Source of the DNA: Pseudomonadota bacterium
GTDB lineage: Bacteria > Pseudomonadota > Gammaproteobacteria > Xanthomonadales > Xanthomonadaceae
Assembly: GCA_018242365.1 (NCBI GenBank)
Contig: JAFECB010000021.1
Coordinates: 102,820-166,819 of the forward strand
Reading direction: 5' to 3'
DNA: 64,000 nucleotides
In this document: positions 7,804 through 18,573 of the stretch, piece by piece
Layout of the letters: each line of letters opens with the position of its first letter
Position numbering within the stretch: the stretch's first letter is position 1
The notes under the pieces: model-generated
What the model was told of the DNA's origin: nothing
Databases searched by the model: none
What the model saw: only the letters and a program-made list of their open reading frames with translations
Position numbers and translations under genes: made by a program

Positions 7804-8997
7804 ATGCGTCCCACCCACCTGGCTGCCGCGATCGCGCTGGCCACTGCAAGCCTCAGTTTCAACGCCGCCGCGCAGACGGCACCCAGCGCGCAGGACATCG
7901 CCGAGTTGAAGGCGCAGATCGCAGCCTTGCAGGCCCAGATCCAGAACCTGGAAGAACGCAGCGACGCGCAGTCGGAGGTGAACGTCGCGCAGGCCGCCGT
8001 CAACGAACAGATGGACGATGTTTCCGCGCTGCGGCGGTTGGTGAACGACACCAGGATCAGTGGCCGCCTGTATTACGATTTGACCAACATCAACGAGAGC
8101 AACCGTGGGGTGAAGACGGATCGTTCCGGCTTCGCCTTCGACATCAAGCGGTTCTACCTCGGCGTCGACCACAAGTTCAATGATCGCTGGTCGATGAACC
8201 TGACCACCGACTTCCAGTATTCCTCGGCGATTTCGTCCACCGAGATCTATCTCAAGAAGGCCTATATCCAGTACCGGTACAGCGATGCCTTGGTGCTGCG
8301 CGCCGGTGCCGCCGACTTGCCGTGGGTGCCGTTCGCCGAGAATTGGTACGGCATGCGCTACATCGAGAACACGATTGCCGACCGCCTGAAGTTCGGCACC
8401 TCGGCGGATTGGGGCATCCACGCGGGTGGCAAGCTGGCCGGGGGTTCCTTCGAGTACGCGGTCGCGGCCCTGAACGGCAACGGCTACAAGAATCCCAGCC
8501 GCAGCCACGGCCTGGATTTCGAAGGACGCTTGAGCTTCTCCCCGACGGACCGGACGGTGCTGGGCGTGGGCCTTTACACCGGCACCCTCGGTCGCGACAA
8601 GCAGACGCTTCCGGCCGTGCACACCGCCAATCGCGTCAATGTCATGGCGGCGTACATGTACGGCAACACCCGCTTGGGCGTTGAATATTTCCGCGCCAAC
8701 AACTGGAACAACGTCATGACCGTCGCCACCGACAGCGCCAGTGGCTGGTCGCTGTGGGGCAGCCATGGCCTCAACCAGAATGGCGTTACCTTGTTCGCAC
8801 GCTACGACAACAGCCGCACGAGCCGGACGCTGGACCCGACCTTGCGGGACACCTACTACAACCTCGGCGTGGAATGGCCGCTGGCACCCGGCATCAAGCT
8901 TGCCACCGTGTACAAGCACACCGAGCAACGCAATGCCCTGCGCACGCGGAACCTGCAAACCGATGAATTCGGCGTCTGGGGCGAGTTCCGATTCTGA
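7804..8997 (+). CDS. phosphate/polyphosphate-selective porin (OprO/OprP family)
   Basis: An outer-membrane channel of 397 residues. A signal peptide (1-21, cleavage after NAAA) is followed by a short coiled-coil helix (about 26-75, IAELKAQIAALQAQIQNLEER). The beta-barrel follows, with alternating strands such as GRLYYDLTN, SGFAFDIKRFYLGVDHKFNDRWSMNLTTDFQY and RAGAADLPWVPF. The C-terminal residue is Phe (GEFRF), the usual BAM signal. The position divergent from pstS with a Pho box between them argues for phosphate or pyrophosphate uptake. The anion specificity cannot be read directly from the sequence. Confidence 0.9.
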   Translation: MRPTHLAAAIALATASLSFNAAAQTAPSAQDIAELKAQIAALQAQIQNLEERSDAQSEVNVAQAAVNEQMDDVSALRRLVNDTRISGRLYYDLTNINESNRGVKTDRSGFAFDIKRFYLGVDHKFNDRWSMNLTTDFQYSSAISSTEIYLKKAYIQYRYSDALVLRAGAADLPWVPFAENWYGMRYIENTIADRLKFGTSADWGIHAGGKLAGGSFEYAVAALNGNGYKNPSRSHGLDFEGRLSFSPTDRTVLGVGLYTGTLGRDKQTLPAVHTANRVNVMAAYMYGNTRLGVEYFRANNWNNVMTVATDSASGWSLWGSHGLNQNGVTLFARYDNSRTSRTLDPTLRDTYYNLGVEWPLAPGIKLATVYKHTEQRNALRTRNLQTDEFGVWGEFRF

Positions 8998-9029
8998 CTG
9001 ACAGCAGCGGTCCAATTGGAGCGCCATCG

Positions 9030-9061
9030 TGCGGCGGGCTTCGTCTCGCCGCATTGTTTTT
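9030..9061 (+). terminator. Rho-independent terminator after the porin
   Basis: TGCGGCG (9030-9036) pairs with CGCCGCA (9047-9053) around a 10-nt loop and is followed by TTGTTTTT. It lies 33 bp after the porin stop and just before the convergent nth stop. Confidence 0.8.
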
Positions 9062-9066
9062 CACAG

Positions 9067-9756
9067 TCAGTTTGCCCAGTTGGGTGGTCCCTTGTCGGGC
9101 CAGCGGCAAAGATCGTGGAGCGGGCAGTGCAGGCAGTCCGGCTTGCGCGCCTTGCACACGTAGCGGCCGTGCAGGATCAGCCAATGGTGGGCGTCGCGCG
9201 CGAATTCGGACGGCACCAGTTTCACCAGCTTGTCCTCGACCGTGCGCACGTCCTTGCCGGGGGCGAGGCCGGTGCGGTTGGCGACGCGGAAGATGTGGGT
9301 ATCCACCGCGATCGTGGGCTCACCGAACGCGGTGTTGAGGACGACATTGGCGGTTTTGCGGCCGACGCCGGGTAGTGCCTCCAGTTCTTCGCGGCTGCGC
9401 GGTACGTCGCCGCCGTGGCGCTCCAGCAGCAACCGGCACAGTGCAATCACGTTTGCGGCCTTGGCGTTGAACAGGCCGATGGTGTTGATGTAGCCCTTCA
9501 ACCCGTCTTCGCCCAGCGCGAGGATCGCGGCGGGTGTGTTGGCGATGGGGAAGAGTTTTCGGGTGGCCTTGTTGACGCCTACATCGGTGGCCTGCGCCGA
9601 CAGCACCACGGCGACCAGCAGCTCGAAGGGTGTGGCGTATTCCAGTTCGGTGGTTGGATGCGGATTGAGGTCGCGCAGTCGAGAGAACAGTTCGGTGATT
9701 TCAGCCAGCGTGAGCTTGCTGCCGCGTGCCGCGCGTGGACTGCGGGACGGGCTCAT
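9067..9756 (-). CDS. nth: endonuclease III
   Basis: A 229-residue base-excision repair DNA glycosylase/AP lyase for oxidised pyrimidines. It has the helix-hairpin-helix LPGVGRKTANVV (128-139) with catalytic Lys134, the catalytic Asp152 in VDTHIFRV, and a [4Fe-4S] cluster motif C201-x6-C208-x2-C211-x5-C217. Eleven or so extra residues precede the usual start. The first codon overlaps the stop of the upstream Cys-rich gene (ATGA). It converges with the porin gene. Confidence 0.95.
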   Translation of the reverse strand: MSPSRSPRAARGSKLTLAEITELFSRLRDLNPHPTTELEYATPFELLVAVVLSAQATDVGVNKATRKLFPIANTPAAILALGEDGLKGYINTIGLFNAKAANVIALCRLLLERHGGDVPRSREELEALPGVGRKTANVVLNTAFGEPTIAVDTHIFRVANRTGLAPGKDVRTVEDKLVKLVPSEFARDAHHWLILHGRYVCKARKPDCLHCPLHDLCRWPDKGPPNWAN

Positions 9757-10139
9757 GAATGCCGGGCCTTGGCTTTGGCCAATGCGCGGGCCAGCGCCTC
9801 GGCGGCGGCACCTGGCAATGCGGGCGTCGGCGTGGGCGTGGCGACGGGCTCTTGGCGGGGTTTCCGCGCCGCGTCGCGTTCACGCTGGATGCGCTCCAGC
9901 CGTGCAGCACGCGCGCGGTGGCGTCCGCGTGCTGCCAATGCGAAGCGGCGTGCCTCACGGATGGCGATCAGGGCAGCGTCGCACCCGGCGGCGCAGCCCG
10001 GGCACGGCTGCGCATCCAGCAAGCCCAGCGCCAGCGCTGCATCGAGGTCATCCTCGCCCAGCGCGATCAGCACCGCGTGTGCGGGATGGTCCAATGCGCA
10101 GGGGCAGATGGGGCAGCAGGTGTGCATGGGGCTCGTCAT
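9753..10139 (-). CDS. Cys-rich conserved hypothetical protein, coupled to nth
   Basis: A 128-residue protein that I do not recognise as a named family. The N-terminal half holds two cysteine groups, C-C-P-I-C-P-C (about 7-12) and C-P-G-C-A-A-G-C (about 46-53), possibly a metal or Fe-S site. The C-terminal half is an Arg/Ala-rich basic helix (RRFALAARGRHRARAARLERIQRERDAARK) and a Pro/Ala tail, suggestive of nucleic-acid contact. It overlaps nth by 4 bp. In many gammaproteobacteria nth follows rnfB/rsxB, an Fe-S protein; this product is much shorter and may be unrelated. Start ATG 10139 was chosen because upstream codons run through an intergenic repeat. Confidence 0.65.
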   Translation of the reverse strand: MTSPMHTCCPICPCALDHPAHAVLIALGEDDLDAALALGLLDAQPCPGCAAGCDAALIAIREARRFALAARGRHRARAARLERIQRERDAARKPRQEPVATPTPTPALPGAAAEALARALAKAKARHS

Positions 10140-10189
10140 GGATGCAGCGGCTGGCACCCAGCCCGCGCATCGCTCTACCGTGCGGGAAG

Positions 10190-10223
10190 CCACCCCCGCA
10201 TCCACGGGAATGACTGGGGGTGG
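10190..10223. repeat. intergenic palindrome (CCACCCCC / GGGGGTGG)
   Basis: Bases 10190-10197 pair with 10216-10223 (perfect 8 bp). The minus strand reads GTCATTCCCGTGGATGCGGG, resembling the CATTCCCGCGAAAGCGGGAAT palindromes common in xanthomonads, and a related one is at 61558-61577. It lies between the crotonase gene and the Cys-rich gene. Confidence 0.6.
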
Positions 10224-10234
10224 TGTCGCGATGT

Positions 10235-11017
10235 TTACTTGCCGGCAAATGTCGGCTTGCGCTTTTCCAGGAACGCCGATGTGCCTTCGCGCATGTCCTC
10301 GGTGGCGAACATCAGGCCGAATTGCGCGGACTCGTATTCCAACCCTTCCTCGATCCCGCATTCGCCGCCGATGTTCACGCAGTCCAGCATCCCGCGTAGC
10401 GCCAACGGTGCGGCCCTGGCCAATTGGCCGGCCAGTTGCATCACCGCAGATTCAAGTTCGGCCGCGGGCACCACGCGGTTGACGATGCCCAGTTGCAGGG
10501 CGCGCTCGGCATTGATCGGGGCGCCGGTCAGGCACAGCTCCAGCGTCGCCGCCCGGCCGCACAGCCGCAGCAGGCGCTGGCTGCCGCCGAAGCCCGGGAT
10601 CAGGCCTAGGTTGATTTCCGGCTGGCCGACCTTGGCGGTATCGGCGGCGATCCGCAGATGGCAGCACATCGCCAGCTCCAGCCCACCGCCGAGGGCGAAG
10701 CCGTTGACCATGGCGATGACCGGTTTGGACAGCTTCTCCACCCGCCGCATCATGCGGGTGCCGCGCAGCGAGAAATCGCGGCCCTGCGCCGGGGTCAGGG
10801 TGTTCATCTCACTGATGTCGGCGCCGGCGACGAAGGCCTTGGGGCCGGCACCGGTCAGCACCACCACGCGCACCTCGGGGTCGTGGTCGGCTGCCGCGAA
10901 GGCAGCATCCAGCGCATCCAGCGTGTCGGCGTTGAGCGCGTTCAGCTTGTCCGGGCGGTTGATGCGGATTGTGCGGATGCCCGCGGCGGTGTCGATGAGT
11001 AGCAGGTTGTCGGTCAT
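10235..11017 (-). CDS. enoyl-CoA hydratase/isomerase (crotonase family)
   Basis: A 260-residue crotonase. It probably hydrates trans-2-enoyl-CoA to 3-hydroxyacyl-CoA in fatty-acid or related degradation. The CoA-binding start of the fold is RINRPDKLNALNADTLDAL. The oxyanion-hole segments are FVAGADISEM (about 62-71) and NGFALGGGLELAMCCHLRIA (about 104-123). The second catalytic Glu region is QPEINLGLIPGFGGSQRLLR (about 132-151). The C-terminus FLEKRKPTFAGK is typical of short-chain enoyl-CoA hydratases. It is monocistronic as far as can be seen; substrate chain length cannot be judged. Confidence 0.88.
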   Translation of the reverse strand: MTDNLLLIDTAAGIRTIRINRPDKLNALNADTLDALDAAFAAADHDPEVRVVVLTGAGPKAFVAGADISEMNTLTPAQGRDFSLRGTRMMRRVEKLSKPVIAMVNGFALGGGLELAMCCHLRIAADTAKVGQPEINLGLIPGFGGSQRLLRLCGRAATLELCLTGAPINAERALQLGIVNRVVPAAELESAVMQLAGQLARAAPLALRGMLDCVNIGGECGIEEGLEYESAQFGLMFATEDMREGTSAFLEKRKPTFAGK

Positions 11018-11224
11018 GGGCCTGAAAAATATTCGTGAATGGGGAACTTCCCTTGCCACGGCCGGTCGCACTCGGGACCTCGGTAGCCGACGTGGGCCGG
11101 GGCGGTTATCCTATCGTGTCCCGTTGGCGGCTTGCCGCCTGCTATCGGCAATTCCCCCCGGCCTCGGCCGGTTTACCCGTCCGGGCCGCGCCTGCGGTCC
11201 TTTTCATATCGAATGAGGTTCTGG

Positions 11225-11977
11225 ATGAAGCTTCACGTGATTGCTGCCAGCGTGGCGGCCCTGCTCCTGAGCGCCGGTGTCGTCACCGCGCAAGCCCAGA
11301 CTGCACCCGCAGCGCGTCCTGCGGCACGTCCTGCCGCTGCGGCTCCGGCGGCACCTGCTGCCGGCACCCTGCCGGTGGTCGACAAGACGCACGCCAGTTA
11401 TGCGCTGGGCTGGAACCTCGGCCAGGAGATGAAGGCAGGCGGTGAGCCGATCGACATCGCCACCGTCATCCGCGGCGTGCAGGATGCGTTCGGTGGCAAG
11501 CAGCCGGCTTATACCGACGACCAGCTGCGTACCGCTTACGGCGGCTACCAGCAGCGTCTGGAAGCCAAGGCACAGGCAGCGTTCCGCAAGGCACTGGATG
11601 ACAACAAGGCGCAGTCGGCGGGCTTCCTGGCCCAGTACAAGGCGCAGCCGGGCGTGGTGACGATGCCCAGCGGCATCATGTACCGCATCGCCAAGCCGGG
11701 CACCGGTGCCAAACCGACCGCCAACAGCGAAGTGCAGATCGCGTTCCGCAGCTTCCTCGCGGCGGTAGGTACGCCGCTGAGTGGTGTGCAGACACCGCCG
11801 CCGTTCAAGGTGTCGGCCGCGCCGATCCCGGCGATCCGCGACACCCTGCCGCTGATGCAGCAGGGCACGGTGTGGGAAGTCGTGATCCCGCCGGGCGTGA
11901 GCCTGGGTGCGGGCCAGAATGCGGAGTTCGCGCAGCAGGCCATCGCGATGCAGATCGAGCTGGGTTCGGTGAAGTGA
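11225..11977 (+). CDS. exported FKBP-like protein with degenerate isomerase domain
   Basis: A 250-residue Mip/FkpA-type protein. It has a signal peptide (1-25, VTAQAQ), an Ala/Pro-rich linker, and an FKBP N-terminal dimerisation domain (about 55-140: ASYALGWNLGQEMKAGGEPIDIATVIRGVQDAFGG). The C-terminal domain follows MPSGIMYRIAKPGTGAKP. The usual active-site features of FKBP are absent: the FDSS stretch is missing, V-x-Y is VQIAF, and P-x-x-LAYG is replaced by PPGVSLGAGQ. It therefore looks like a chaperone without normal prolyl-isomerase activity. The start ATG has GAGG upstream. Confidence 0.8.
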   Translation: MKLHVIAASVAALLLSAGVVTAQAQTAPAARPAARPAAAAPAAPAAGTLPVVDKTHASYALGWNLGQEMKAGGEPIDIATVIRGVQDAFGGKQPAYTDDQLRTAYGGYQQRLEAKAQAAFRKALDDNKAQSAGFLAQYKAQPGVVTMPSGIMYRIAKPGTGAKPTANSEVQIAFRSFLAAVGTPLSGVQTPPPFKVSAAPIPAIRDTLPLMQQGTVWEVVIPPGVSLGAGQNAEFAQQAIAMQIELGSVK

Positions 11978-12071
11978 TGCAGAAGGTGGGTCCATTTGCG
12001 GATCTGCCTTCATTCCGGGTGCTGCCGTGAAGATCGGCGGTATCCGCAAGCCTCCCGACTAGCAGTTACAT

Positions 12072-12100
12072 CGATGCGCCGGCCCCGTGCCGGCGCATCG
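12072..12100 (+). terminator. hairpin between the FKBP-like and DUF1289 genes
   Basis: CGATGCGCCGG (12072-12082) pairs perfectly with CCGGCGCATCG (12090-12100) around a 7-nt loop. Only CATTT follows, so this is a weak terminator or a 3' stabiliser. It ends 5 bp before the GGAG of the next gene and could also hide or expose that ribosome-binding site. Confidence 0.6.
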
Positions 12101-12122
12101 CATTTGGAGCAACGTGATCCCG

Positions 12123-12314
12123 ATGATGCTTGAGCCGCGCGCCATCCTCAGCCCTTGCACCGGCATCTGCACCCTGGGTGACGATGGACTGTGCCTGGGC
12201 TGCCTGCGCACCGGCACCGAGATCGCGGTGTGGTCGAGCTTGGGTGATGCCGCTCGCCTGCATGTCATGGATGTGGTCCTGCCTGCGCGTGCCGCGCAAC
12301 GGGAGGCCTCATGA
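12123..12314 (+). CDS. DUF1289 family protein
   Basis: A 63-residue protein with the DUF1289 signature SPCTGICTLGDDGLCLGCLRTGTEIAVW. This has four cysteines (C-x3-C-x6-C-x2-C), probably a metal or Fe-S site; the function is unknown. Start options are tandem ATGs at 12123/12126 or GTG at 12114, which sits only 4 nt after GGAG. The stop overlaps the Nudix gene start (ATGA). It opens a coupled run DUF1289-Nudix-sulfurtransferase-ArsC. Confidence 0.8.
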   Translation: MMLEPRAILSPCTGICTLGDDGLCLGCLRTGTEIAVWSSLGDAARLHVMDVVLPARAAQREAS

Positions 12315-12937
12315 GCGAGGCCGATGGACTGGCAAGCCGCTTGCGCCGTGCCGCCTATCCGATCGAGATTCCGCCGACATCCTCGCCATGGAATCTGGCC
12401 GAATTGGAAGGTATTCCATTGTCTCCCCCGCGACCTGCCGCGGTGCTGCTGGGTGTCATCCCGCGCAAGGAAGGGGTTGGCGTGCTGTTGACCCGACGCA
12501 CCGAGCAGTTGCGCGACCACGCAGGCCAGGTCAGCTTGCCGGGTGGCCGCATCGAACCGGCCGACACCAGCCCGGCACAGGCGGCATTGCGCGAGGCGCA
12601 GGAGGAGGTCGGCCTGTTGCCGGCGCAGGCACAGGTGCTGGGTTACCTCGATCCCTACCTGACGATTACCGGCTACCGGGTATTGCCGGTGGTGGCGATG
12701 ATCCATCAAGACTTCATTCCGCGCGCCAATCCGGAGGAAGTCGCCGATGTGTTCGAGGTGCCGCTGGCGCTCCTGATGGATCCCGACCATCTCGAACAGG
12801 TCGAGTTCACATTTGGCGGGCGCACCCGGCATGTGTTGCAATACCGTTACGCCACGCACCGGATCTGGGGTGCGACGGCGGCGATCCTGTACAACCTGCG
12901 CGAACGACTTGCGGCTTCCGATCAAGGAGAGAGGTGA
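12311..12937 (+). CDS. Nudix CoA pyrophosphatase
   Basis: A 208-residue Nudix hydrolase of the NudL/CoAse type, expected to cleave CoA and its derivatives to phosphopantetheine and 3',5'-ADP. The UPF0035 CoA-recognition sequence LTRRTEQLRDHAGQVSLPGG (about 60-79) runs directly into the Nudix box GRIEPADTSPAQAALREAQEEVGL (about 80-103). The box keeps G-x5-E-x7-R-E-x2-E-E-x-G. It overlaps both neighbours by 1-4 bp. Confidence 0.92.
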   Translation: MSEADGLASRLRRAAYPIEIPPTSSPWNLAELEGIPLSPPRPAAVLLGVIPRKEGVGVLLTRRTEQLRDHAGQVSLPGGRIEPADTSPAQAALREAQEEVGLLPAQAQVLGYLDPYLTITGYRVLPVVAMIHQDFIPRANPEEVADVFEVPLALLMDPDHLEQVEFTFGGRTRHVLQYRYATHRIWGATAAILYNLRERLAASDQGER

Positions 12938-13782
12938 TGGCCGGTTGGACGACCTTGGTGCAGGCGGATGTCCTGTCGATGGCGCTGGAGCGCCGCGATG
13001 TGGTCATCATCGACTGCCGATTTTCCTTGCTCGATCCCCATCTGGGCGAGCAGGAGTGGTTGCGCTCGCATATTGCCGGGGCGGTGCATGCGCATCTGGA
13101 TCGCGATCTCTCGGAGATGGGGGTGGCCGGTCTGGGCCGCCATCCGTGGCCGAGCAACAAGTATTTCCTCGAACGCCTGCGTCGCTGGGACGTGAAGCCC
13201 ACATCGCAGGTCATCGCCTATGACCATGGCGATGGTTCGATCGCCGCGCGGCTGTGGTTCATGTTGCGGACAATGGGGCACGAGAAAGTCGCGGTGCTGG
13301 ATGGCGGCTGGACACGCTGGACCTCGCTCGGGCTGCCGGTTTCGACGACAGTACCGTCGCCGGGTGCCTCGTTCTTCGGTGGCAGTTTCGATGAGAGTCG
13401 TTTGCTGGATGCCAATGCCGTGGCGGCGCATCTCGCAGCGGGCGGGCTGTTGATCGACGCTCGTTCGCCCGTGCGATTCCGTGGCGATGAAGAGCCGCTG
13501 GATCGCGTGGCAGGGCATGTGCCCTGCGCGATCAATCGCCCTTTCGCCTTGAACATGGAAGACGGCCGCTTCAAGTCACCGGTGCGACTGGCTGCGGAGT
13601 ATCGCGAATTGCTGCAAGGTCATGACCCGTCCGATGTGGTGATGATGTGCGGCTCGGGTGTCACTGCCTGCCACAACCTGCTGGCGATGGAGCGCGCCGG
13701 ACTGAAGGGCGCGAAGCTGTACGCGGGTTCCTGGAGTGGCTGGATTTCCGATCCATCACGCCCGGTGGTGACAGGGAGTTGA
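12937..13782 (+). CDS. sseA: 3-mercaptopyruvate/thiosulfate sulfurtransferase
   Basis: A 281-residue tandem rhodanese. The inactive N-terminal domain (about 8-135) and the catalytic C-terminal domain (about 155-275) are joined by a short linker. The catalytic loop is C238-G-S-G-V-T-A, the sequence typical of 3-mercaptopyruvate sulfurtransferases (SseA) rather than the CRxGx[R/T] loop of thiosulfate rhodaneses. The ATG at 12937 shares one base with the Nudix stop. It transfers sulfane sulfur to acceptors such as cyanide or thiols. Confidence 0.92.
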   Translation: MAGWTTLVQADVLSMALERRDVVIIDCRFSLLDPHLGEQEWLRSHIAGAVHAHLDRDLSEMGVAGLGRHPWPSNKYFLERLRRWDVKPTSQVIAYDHGDGSIAARLWFMLRTMGHEKVAVLDGGWTRWTSLGLPVSTTVPSPGASFFGGSFDESRLLDANAVAAHLAAGGLLIDARSPVRFRGDEEPLDRVAGHVPCAINRPFALNMEDGRFKSPVRLAAEYRELLQGHDPSDVVMMCGSGVTACHNLLAMERAGLKGAKLYAGSWSGWISDPSRPVVTGS

Positions 13783-13785
13783 GCC

Positions 13786-14145
13786 ATGACGAATCAGCAG
13801 CACGTCGAGATCTGGCATCGCGCCACCTGCGGCAATTCGCGCGGGGCACTGGAGTTGATTCGTGAAGCGGGAATCGAGCCTTTGATCGTCGATTACAGCA
13901 ATGACCCGCCGAGCAAGGAACGCTTGCGGCAGGCCATTGCCGATGCCGGATTGCAGGTGCGTGAGGCAATCCGCAGCAAGGAGCCGGCATATGCGGAGCA
14001 GGGGCTGGACGATGCATCTTTATCCGACGATGCCTTGCTGGAGGCGATGCTGGCAACGCCGATCCTGATCAACCGCCCGTTCGTGTTCACGGCCAAGGGC
14101 GTGCGCCTGTGTCGCCCGCCGGAGTTGGTGCTGGAGATCCTGTAG
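13786..14145 (+). CDS. arsC: ArsC-family arsenate reductase (glutaredoxin type)
   Basis: A 119-residue ArsC/Spx-fold protein. The N-terminal catalytic motif is HRATCGNSRGAL with Cys15, and the distal segment LINRPFVFTAKGVRLCRPPELV supplies the conserved Arg-Pro pair. It is expected to reduce arsenate with glutathione/glutaredoxin, or to act as a YfgD-like relative with unproven substrate; no ars operon genes are nearby. It is the last gene of the coupled run starting at 12123. A hairpin (14145-14161, GCGCACCC/GGGTGCGC) begins at its stop codon. Confidence 0.85.
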   Translation: MTNQQHVEIWHRATCGNSRGALELIREAGIEPLIVDYSNDPPSKERLRQAIADAGLQVREAIRSKEPAYAEQGLDDASLSDDALLEAMLATPILINRPFVFTAKGVRLCRPPELVLEIL

Positions 14146-14178
14146 CGCACCCTGGGTGCGCGATGAGAGTGGGCCGGG

Positions 14179-14323
14179 TCGCACCCCTGCGGTGTGCTCC
14201 TACAGTCGCTCGAATTCTGTAGGAGCGCACCGAAGGGGCGCGATGTTTTTCAGAATCTGCGAGCGTGTTCGCGCCCTCGAGCGTATTCGCGCCCCTCGGC
14301 CCTCGGCCTCGGTGCGCTCCTAC
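14179..14323. repeat. three REP half-sites between convergent genes
   Basis: Elements lie at 14179-14203 (-), 14219-14243 (+) and 14287-14323 (-); the last is lengthened by an internal CGGCCCT duplication. The first carries the compensated stem variant GCACACC/GGGGTGC. They separate arsC (+) from the crotonase gene (-). The last copy provides the TAG stop codon of the crotonase. Confidence 0.88.
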
Positions 14324-15078
14324 TTCCCGATCCGCGCCAGCATCGCGCGCAATCCGGCTTGGGTGTCGGGATGGGTCCAGGCGGTGACGAAGCGGTCGAG
14401 GTTGATGCGCTCCGGGGCCAGGGCGGCGATCACGTCACGGCGTGCAATGGCGCGAGTCTGCAGCATCGGTTCGCGTGGCAGTTGGATCAGGGTTTCCAGC
14501 CAGGCGTGCGCACGACGTTCCACCTCTTCAGCAGCAGCAAGCTCGTCCACCAGACCGATCGACAGCGCCTGCCCGGCATCCGGCATGTGGCCAGCCACCA
14601 GCAGGCGTTCGGCGCGGTGCGGGCCGACCACGCGTGCCAGCAAGGCCTGGATGCCTTCCGGCGCGACAAGACCCACCTGGGTTTCATTGAGGCCGATCCG
14701 GAACGGGCCCTCGGCCAGTACGCGATAGTCGCAGCACAGTGCCAGTACGCAGCCACCTGCCGGGGCGTGACCGGCCATCGCCGCGACCACCGGCACCGGG
14801 CATGCCGCCAGCGCCCGCGCCGCTCGGAAAAACGCTTCCCAAGCCTGCATCAGTGCGTCACGATCCGCGCCCAGTGAGAGCAGAAAGGGGACGTCGAGCC
14901 CGGCCGAAAAAACCTTCACGCCGCCGGCCAGCACGATCCCGCCGGCACCGCTCGCCACCGCATCGGCAATCGCCTGCGCCAGCGCATCACACAGCTCTGG
15001 ATTGAGCGCATTGACCGGAGGACGGGTCATCCGCAGCTGATGGAGGGTGCCGTGGACGCTGGTTTCGATCAGGGGCAT
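14320..15078 (-). CDS. enoyl-CoA hydratase/isomerase family protein
   Basis: A 252-residue crotonase-fold protein, divergent from the one at 10235-11017. Recognisable parts are TRPPVNALNPELCDALAQAI, the oxyanion-hole stretch VFSAGLDVPFLL (about 57-68) and GHAPAGGCVLALCCDYRVLA (about 101-120). The Glu segment is RIGLNETQVGLVAPEGIQALLARVVG. The GLNE-x-x-V-G-L pattern is more like delta3,delta2-enoyl-CoA isomerases than hydratases; the reaction is not certain. The TAG stop is in the GTAG head of a REP element. Confidence 0.8.
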   Translation of the reverse strand: MPLIETSVHGTLHQLRMTRPPVNALNPELCDALAQAIADAVASGAGGIVLAGGVKVFSAGLDVPFLLSLGADRDALMQAWEAFFRAARALAACPVPVVAAMAGHAPAGGCVLALCCDYRVLAEGPFRIGLNETQVGLVAPEGIQALLARVVGPHRAERLLVAGHMPDAGQALSIGLVDELAAAEEVERRAHAWLETLIQLPREPMLQTRAIARRDVIAALAPERINLDRFVTAWTHPDTQAGLRAMLARIGK

Positions 15079-15146
15079 GTCGGTTTCCGGGTTAGAGGTG
15101 CGAGTCCGGCATCGATCAGGATCATGTTGCCGGGTTCGTGGAAAAA

Positions 15147-15553
15147 TCAGGGCTGCAAACGCTGGGCGGCACGGCGCACCGCATCCGGCAGTGGCGTCGC
15201 CTTGCCGCTCAGGCGGTCGATCCAGACCATGACCACATTGCCATCGCAATGCAGACTGCCGTCGTCGGCGAGGATGCGATGACCGATCACCATGCTGCTG
15301 TTGCCGATGCGCTCGACGAACAATTCGACAAGGATGCTGGCGGGATATTCGATCGGTCGCCTGAAATTCAACGTGGCCGTGGCCACGACTGGCCCAGCGT
15401 CCGCGGTGACCCAGGGCTCGTCGATGCCTTCGAGCCACTCGATACGCGCCTGTTCGAGGAAGGTCAGGTAGCGCGCATTGTTGACGTGGTTGAACGCATC
15501 CAGATCGCTCCAGCGCAGCGGGACCGGAATCCGGAAAGTGGTCTGGTCCTGGC

Positions 15554-15557
<4 letters not shown>
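15147..15557 (-). CDS. acyl-CoA thioesterase (4HBT hotdog family)
   Basis: A 136-residue hotdog-fold thioesterase of the YbgC/FadM type. The catalytic Asp region is [28 protein letters not shown] (about 15-42). The beta strands that follow include [29 protein letters not shown]. The start codon overlaps the uvrA stop by 4 bp, so it is probably translated from the uvrA transcript. The acyl chain preference cannot be read. The downstream crotonase gene is 68 bp away on the same strand. Confidence 0.88.
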
Positions 15558-18448
<2,891 letters not shown>

Positions 18449-18573
18449 CGTCGGGATATTCGGGAAGCGACCGGGTAGTTTATCGCGCACGGCAAGTCCG
18501 CTGCAGCCGCCGTGACCTGCGCGACTGTGGCGGACTGGTGTCGCACCCGCTGAGACCAGCCGGGCGGTGGGGG

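Noticed and set aside
18449..18573. SOS (LexA) box before uvrA
   Set aside because: No TTAGTA-type or CTGT-N8-ACAG palindrome is present in the upstream 125 bp.
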